64,000 bases of DNA from UBA6168 sp039819485. Its GTDB lineage: Bacteria; Bacteroidota; Bacteroidia; Chitinophagales; Saprospiraceae. The position numbers and the translations under genes are program-made. Under the pieces are notes generated by a model, which was not told the origin of the DNA, searched no databases, and saw only the letters and a program-made list of their open reading frames with translations. The stretch spans positions 30,713 through 94,712 of the forward strand of contig JBCBRY010000020.1 of assembly GCA_039819485.1 (NCBI GenBank). Direction: 5' to 3'. Shown piece by piece: positions 60,901 through 64,000 of the stretch (positions within the stretch are counted from its first letter, which is position 1; the number at the start of each line of letters is the position of its first letter).

Positions 60901-61962
60901 TCACTTTAGTTTTATTTTTAAACAAACACTGAATTGATGATCGGTTTGCTGGATGTCCAGATCATGTTCATTGGGGTAAGTCAATTCCAATTGGCGCCTG
61001 ACATTTCCCAGGCCAATGCCACCAACTTTATCTTTCGTGAATTCTTCTTTGGGCAAGCCATTTTTGACTTTAAAAATTAAGTCATCCTGTACCACCTTTA
61101 AATTGATTTTGATCCACCCGTTTTCAAGGTCTTCCACCCGGCTGTGCTTGAATGCATTTTCGATAAAAGGAACAAACAACATGGGGGCCACCTGCACGTC
61201 CGGCCTGCTCTCATCCAGTTCAACTTCCACATTCATGCCTCTGCTGTCTTTTAATAAATGCAGGTCGATAAAATGTTTTAGGTAGGTGATTTCCTTTCCT
61301 AGAGTGACCCGGTCAGCTTTACAGTCATACAACATATACCGCAGCATGCCGGAAAGTTTCAACAGGTTGTCGGGGGTTTTATCGGATTTGATGATAGACA
61401 GCGTATAGATATTGTTCAGCGCATTGAATAGGAAATGGGGGTTGAATTGTGATTTCAGGAATTTCATTTCCGATTCCAGCTTTTCGCTTCTTGAATCTGC
61501 TGCTTCCTTGTCTTTCTGATTAGCATAACTGGCAATCTCAATCAATGCGCTGCTCGCAAATGCCGTTAGGTAAGGCATAAAATAGCTGACTGTCCTCACA
61601 AATTGCCAGGCACCTCCCCTGGTTTGTCTGCCCCCAGCCCTCCTGGGCGGGGCCGTTCTGTCAAAATACTGCTCCCATGGCGTGATCTCCCATTCGTCCA
61701 AGAACGTGATCAGTGCGACCAGTGCTGTTCCCGCAACCAGGTAGGGAATTTGTTTTTTCGCAAAAAACAGTTTGGGGATCAAGATCTCTACATTAGTATA
61801 TATGACGATCACCGTGCCGGCGAATAGGACCATGCTGTGGTATAGATAGCGTTCCTGGTTTTCGCCACCGCTGACACCGGTTAGGAGGAAGGGGGTCGCT
61901 ATCCAGAGAAGCCCCCAGAACAAAATCTGTAACCATGTCCGTCTGCTTGGTAACCAATTCAT
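60901..61962 (-). CDS. LytS/YehU-type sensor histidine kinase
   Basis: The 353-aa protein has four membrane helices (about 11-30, 40-58, 76-95 and 125-142), a short coiled coil, the His_kinase motif with His176 (KSQFNPHFLFNALNNI) and a compact ATPase end (PMLFVPFIENAFKHS, GGIGLGNVRRQLEL). It has no extracellular sensor domain. It pairs with the downstream LytTR regulator. The start is the ATG at 61962. Confidence 0.93.
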   Translation of the reverse strand: MNWLPSRRTWLQILFWGLLWIATPFLLTGVSGGENQERYLYHSMVLFAGTVIVIYTNVEILIPKLFFAKKQIPYLVAGTALVALITFLDEWEITPWEQYFDRTAPPRRAGGRQTRGGAWQFVRTVSYFMPYLTAFASSALIEIASYANQKDKEAADSRSEKLESEMKFLKSQFNPHFLFNALNNIYTLSIIKSDKTPDNLLKLSGMLRYMLYDCKADRVTLGKEITYLKHFIDLHLLKDSRGMNVEVELDESRPDVQVAPMLFVPFIENAFKHSRVEDLENGWIKINLKVVQDDLIFKVKNGLPKEEFTKDKVGGIGLGNVRRQLELTYPNEHDLDIQQTDHQFSVCLKIKLK

Positions 61963-61966
61963 GGTG

Positions 61967-61997
61967 CAAAAATGAAATTTTCATTTTGAATGCTCAA
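61967..61997 (-). promoter_or_regulatory. Promoter of the kinase-regulator pair, near-leaderless
   Basis: On the minus strand TTG (61995-61997), a 20-nt spacer and CATTTTTG (61967-61974) fit the Bacteroidota promoter with one change at the first -7 base. Only 4 nt separate the -7 box from the ATG, so the transcript would start at or next to the start codon. Confidence 0.6.
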
Positions 61998-62046
61998 TTT
62001 AAATCAATGAATCGGCTTAAATTACCATCAACCGTGGAGCTAGGCA

Positions 62047-62086
62047 AAAAAATAACGCCACATTAGTAGTGTACCAATGCGGCGTT
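62047..62086 (-). terminator. Terminator of serC
   Basis: On the minus strand AACGCCGCATT pairs with AATGTGGCGTT (one wobble pair) across an 11-nt loop and is followed by ATTTTTTT. It is 31 bp after the stop codon. Confidence 0.88.
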
Positions 62087-62116
62087 AAGTGGTTTAAAAG
62101 GAAACCAGGCCATTGA

Positions 62117-63199
62117 TCACCCATGTTTTTGGGCAAACTCCTGCATTACGTCAACCAGCACTTTTACACTTCTTCTTGGCATGGCATTGTAAATGGACGC
62201 TCTGAAACCGCCTACCGACCGGTGACCTTTGACACCAACTACTCCTGCCTCTTTGCACATTTCAAGAAATGGGGCAGCATACTCTTCTTTAGTTGGTAAA
62301 AAACAGGCATTCATGAGCGAACGGTCTTTTTTATCTACCGTCCCATGGAAGCACGGGTTTTCATCGATCTCTTTATACAGCAAACGAGCCTTGGATTTAT
62401 TCATCTTTTCAACTCCGGCCAGCCCTCCTTTCGATTTGATCCAGCGTAAGGTCAGCATCAAAACGTAGATTGGATAGACCGGAGGGGTATTGAAGGCAGA
62501 ACTCTTTTCAATGTGTGTTTGGTAATCGAGCATCGTGGGGATGGACCGTTCGGTTCTGCCGAGCCATTCCTTCTTTACGATCACTAATGTGACGCCCGCT
62601 GGCCCAAGGTTCTTCTGGGCACCTGCGTAAATTAATCCGAACTTGCTAAAATCAATCGGGCGGCTGAACATTTCAGATGACATATCGGCTACCAATGGAA
62701 TATCGACATTGGGGAACTTGTGAAATTGCGTCCCAAAAATGGTATTGTTACTTGTCAGGTGAAGATATAAGGCGTCTTTGGGCTTTTTAAACCTTTTTGG
62801 AATATACGCAAAGTTCCGGTCCTCGCTTGATGCCAAGACTTCCGCTTGTCCAAAATTCTTCACTTCCTTAATTGCTTTTTTTGACCAGGCTCCCGTATTG
62901 ATGTAGGCAGCAGTCTCGTTTGCTTTGAGAAGGTTCATAGGTGCCATGTAAAACTGGGAGCTGGCCCCCCCGGTAAGGAAAAGGACTGCATAGTCATCGC
63001 CAATACCGGCCAATTCCCGTACAGACGCTTCTGCTTCTGCTAAGATTGCTTTGAATTCGGCACTACGGTGGGAAATTTCCAGAATCGAAAGCCCAATTCC
63101 ATTCAGGTTCTTAACAGCTTGCGCTGCTTCCTTGATGACACTTTGTGGCAAAATGGCCGGGCCTGCGCTGAAATTATGTTGTTTGACTGAAGTAGACAT
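62117..63199 (-). CDS. serC: Phosphoserine aminotransferase
   Basis: This enzyme converts 3-phosphohydroxypyruvate and glutamate to phosphoserine (serine synthesis; also pyridoxal phosphate synthesis in some bacteria), using pyridoxal phosphate. The start is the ATG at 63199 (360 aa, normal for the family), giving the typical N-terminus QHNFSAGPAILP; an upstream TTG is not supported. Features include ISHRSAEF, GGASSQFYMAPMN (phosphate binding), NTGAWSKKAIKE, the cofactor Lys196 in AGAQKNLGPAGV and the C-terminal GHRSVGGFRASIYNAMP. It stands alone, divergent from the rRNA operon. Confidence 0.97.
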   Translation of the reverse strand: MSTSVKQHNFSAGPAILPQSVIKEAAQAVKNLNGIGLSILEISHRSAEFKAILAEAEASVRELAGIGDDYAVLFLTGGASSQFYMAPMNLLKANETAAYINTGAWSKKAIKEVKNFGQAEVLASSEDRNFAYIPKRFKKPKDALYLHLTSNNTIFGTQFHKFPNVDIPLVADMSSEMFSRPIDFSKFGLIYAGAQKNLGPAGVTLVIVKKEWLGRTERSIPTMLDYQTHIEKSSAFNTPPVYPIYVLMLTLRWIKSKGGLAGVEKMNKSKARLLYKEIDENPCFHGTVDKKDRSLMNACFLPTKEEYAAPFLEMCKEAGVVGVKGHRSVGGFRASIYNAMPRRSVKVLVDVMQEFAQKHG

Positions 63200-63233
63200 A
63201 ATTGCTTTTGATGGTGTTGTTAAAAAAGAGCGG

Positions 63234-63265
63234 CAAAAGTAGTTTTTCCGGCCACTGATTTCCAA
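63234..63265 (-). promoter_or_regulatory. serC promoter
   Basis: On the minus strand TTG (63263-63265), a 21-nt spacer and TACTTTTG (63234-63241) give a full match to the Bacteroidota consensus. The expected start is about 28 nt before the ATG. Confidence 0.8.
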
Positions 63266-63344
63266 TATATTAATGCGATAGAATGGCTCCTTTTTAGCTA
63301 AATTTTAGAGATTGATTTTTTTTTAAAAAAAAATGAAAAAGAGT

Positions 63345-63375
63345 TTGGAAAACGAAAAACCCGCGCCTACATTTG
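63345..63375 (+). promoter_or_regulatory. rRNA promoter P1
   Basis: TTG (63345-63347), a 20-nt spacer and TACATTTG (63368-63375) match the Bacteroidota consensus exactly. It is preceded by an A/T-rich tract (63303-63338) that could serve as an UP element. Confidence 0.82.
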
Positions 63376-63501
63376 CGCCCGCTTAGAAAAAATGATCCCA
63401 CTTAAAGTGCAACGCTCCAACACAAAATTTCGATTTGAAAACCCAATAACAGGCTCGGCAAAATTTTTCTGATTTTATTTGAAATAAATTTTAAAATTAT
63501 T

Positions 63502-63532
63502 TTGGAACATAAAAAATGTTAGTGTACTTTTG
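63502..63532 (+). promoter_or_regulatory. rRNA promoter P2
   Basis: TTG (63502-63504), a 20-nt spacer and TACTTTTG (63525-63532) are again an exact match, 157 bp downstream of P1 with the same spacing. An A/T-rich tract precedes it. The leader to the 16S gene is about 210 nt and holds a GCCGAC / GTCGGC hairpin (63679-63694), a possible processing site. Confidence 0.85.
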
Positions 63533-63749
63533 CCGTCCATTTCAAAAAACCACTATTTCGACGTTAAATGCCAAAGGGCAAAACGATATAGACCAAGTGC
63601 TTTTTTAATTTAGTTTTCTTGGTTTTAAAAAGTTCATTGACACTGGAAGGAAGGTAAGGACGAAGCCGGGCAGCCGTTTGCCGACGATGTCGGCAGGTGG
63701 TCGACCGGCGGGTTCAAAGAAACGAGTCCAAGACTCACAACTCATTTAC

Positions 63750-64000
<251 letters not shown>

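Overview
The window comes from a member of the Bacteroidota, most likely Saprospiria/Saprospiraceae-like. The evidence is giant secreted proteins ending in type IX secretion (T9SS) sorting domains, hybrid two-component systems that fuse sensor, kinase, receiver and AraC domains, promoters of the Bacteroidota form TTG-N20-TAnnTTTG, and a Bacteroidota-like 16S rRNA 5' end at the right edge.

Region 1 (1-27942, all minus strand) encodes four secreted repeat proteins. The first (1-2612) is cut by the window edge and is built of Ig-like repeats in a 768-bp super-repeat. The next three (2437, about 3925 and 1628 aa) are paralogues. Each has a signal peptide, one to six blocks made of a Trp-rich module plus beta-helix-like repeats, an array of HYR-like Cys domains, a SprB-like repeat, MopE-type metal-binding motifs, a receptor-L-like domain and a T9SS type A C-terminal domain. 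All three carry the same ~90-bp upstream element with fixed internal spacing, which suggests common control. A cytochrome c C-terminal remnant lies between the second and third.

Region 2 (28110-43518, minus) is a run of four hybrid two-component regulators: TPR-type, propeller-type (broken by two frameshifts), propeller-type, TPR-type. They follow the adhesins directly and may regulate them (inference). Region 3 (43958-47175, minus) is a BlaI-type repressor and M56 (BlaR1-like) peptidase pair with three operator-like palindromes, one lying exactly in the promoter spacer.

Region 4 (47464-51674) holds small housekeeping or accessory genes: a split YeeE/YedE sulfur-transport pair, a haem-binding DUF3365 lipoprotein, a DUF2007 protein, a YheT-type hydrolase and an unrecognised exported protein. 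Region 5 (51986-60117, plus) is a five-gene ion-flux cluster: an MscS channel, an unrecognised 807-aa P-loop ATPase, an MscS-like membrane protein, a cation/proton antiporter and an SLC12-type cation-chloride cotransporter homologue. This is the best candidate here for an undescribed functional system.

Region 6 (60126-64000) has a LytTR response regulator with a LytS-type kinase, serC, two tandem rRNA promoters and the first ~250 nt of 16S rRNA. Several intergenic repeat families are visible: a ~122-bp inverted-repeat element in two copies, 23-bp direct repeats at two or three sites, a 34-bp perfect palindrome and a long hairpin.
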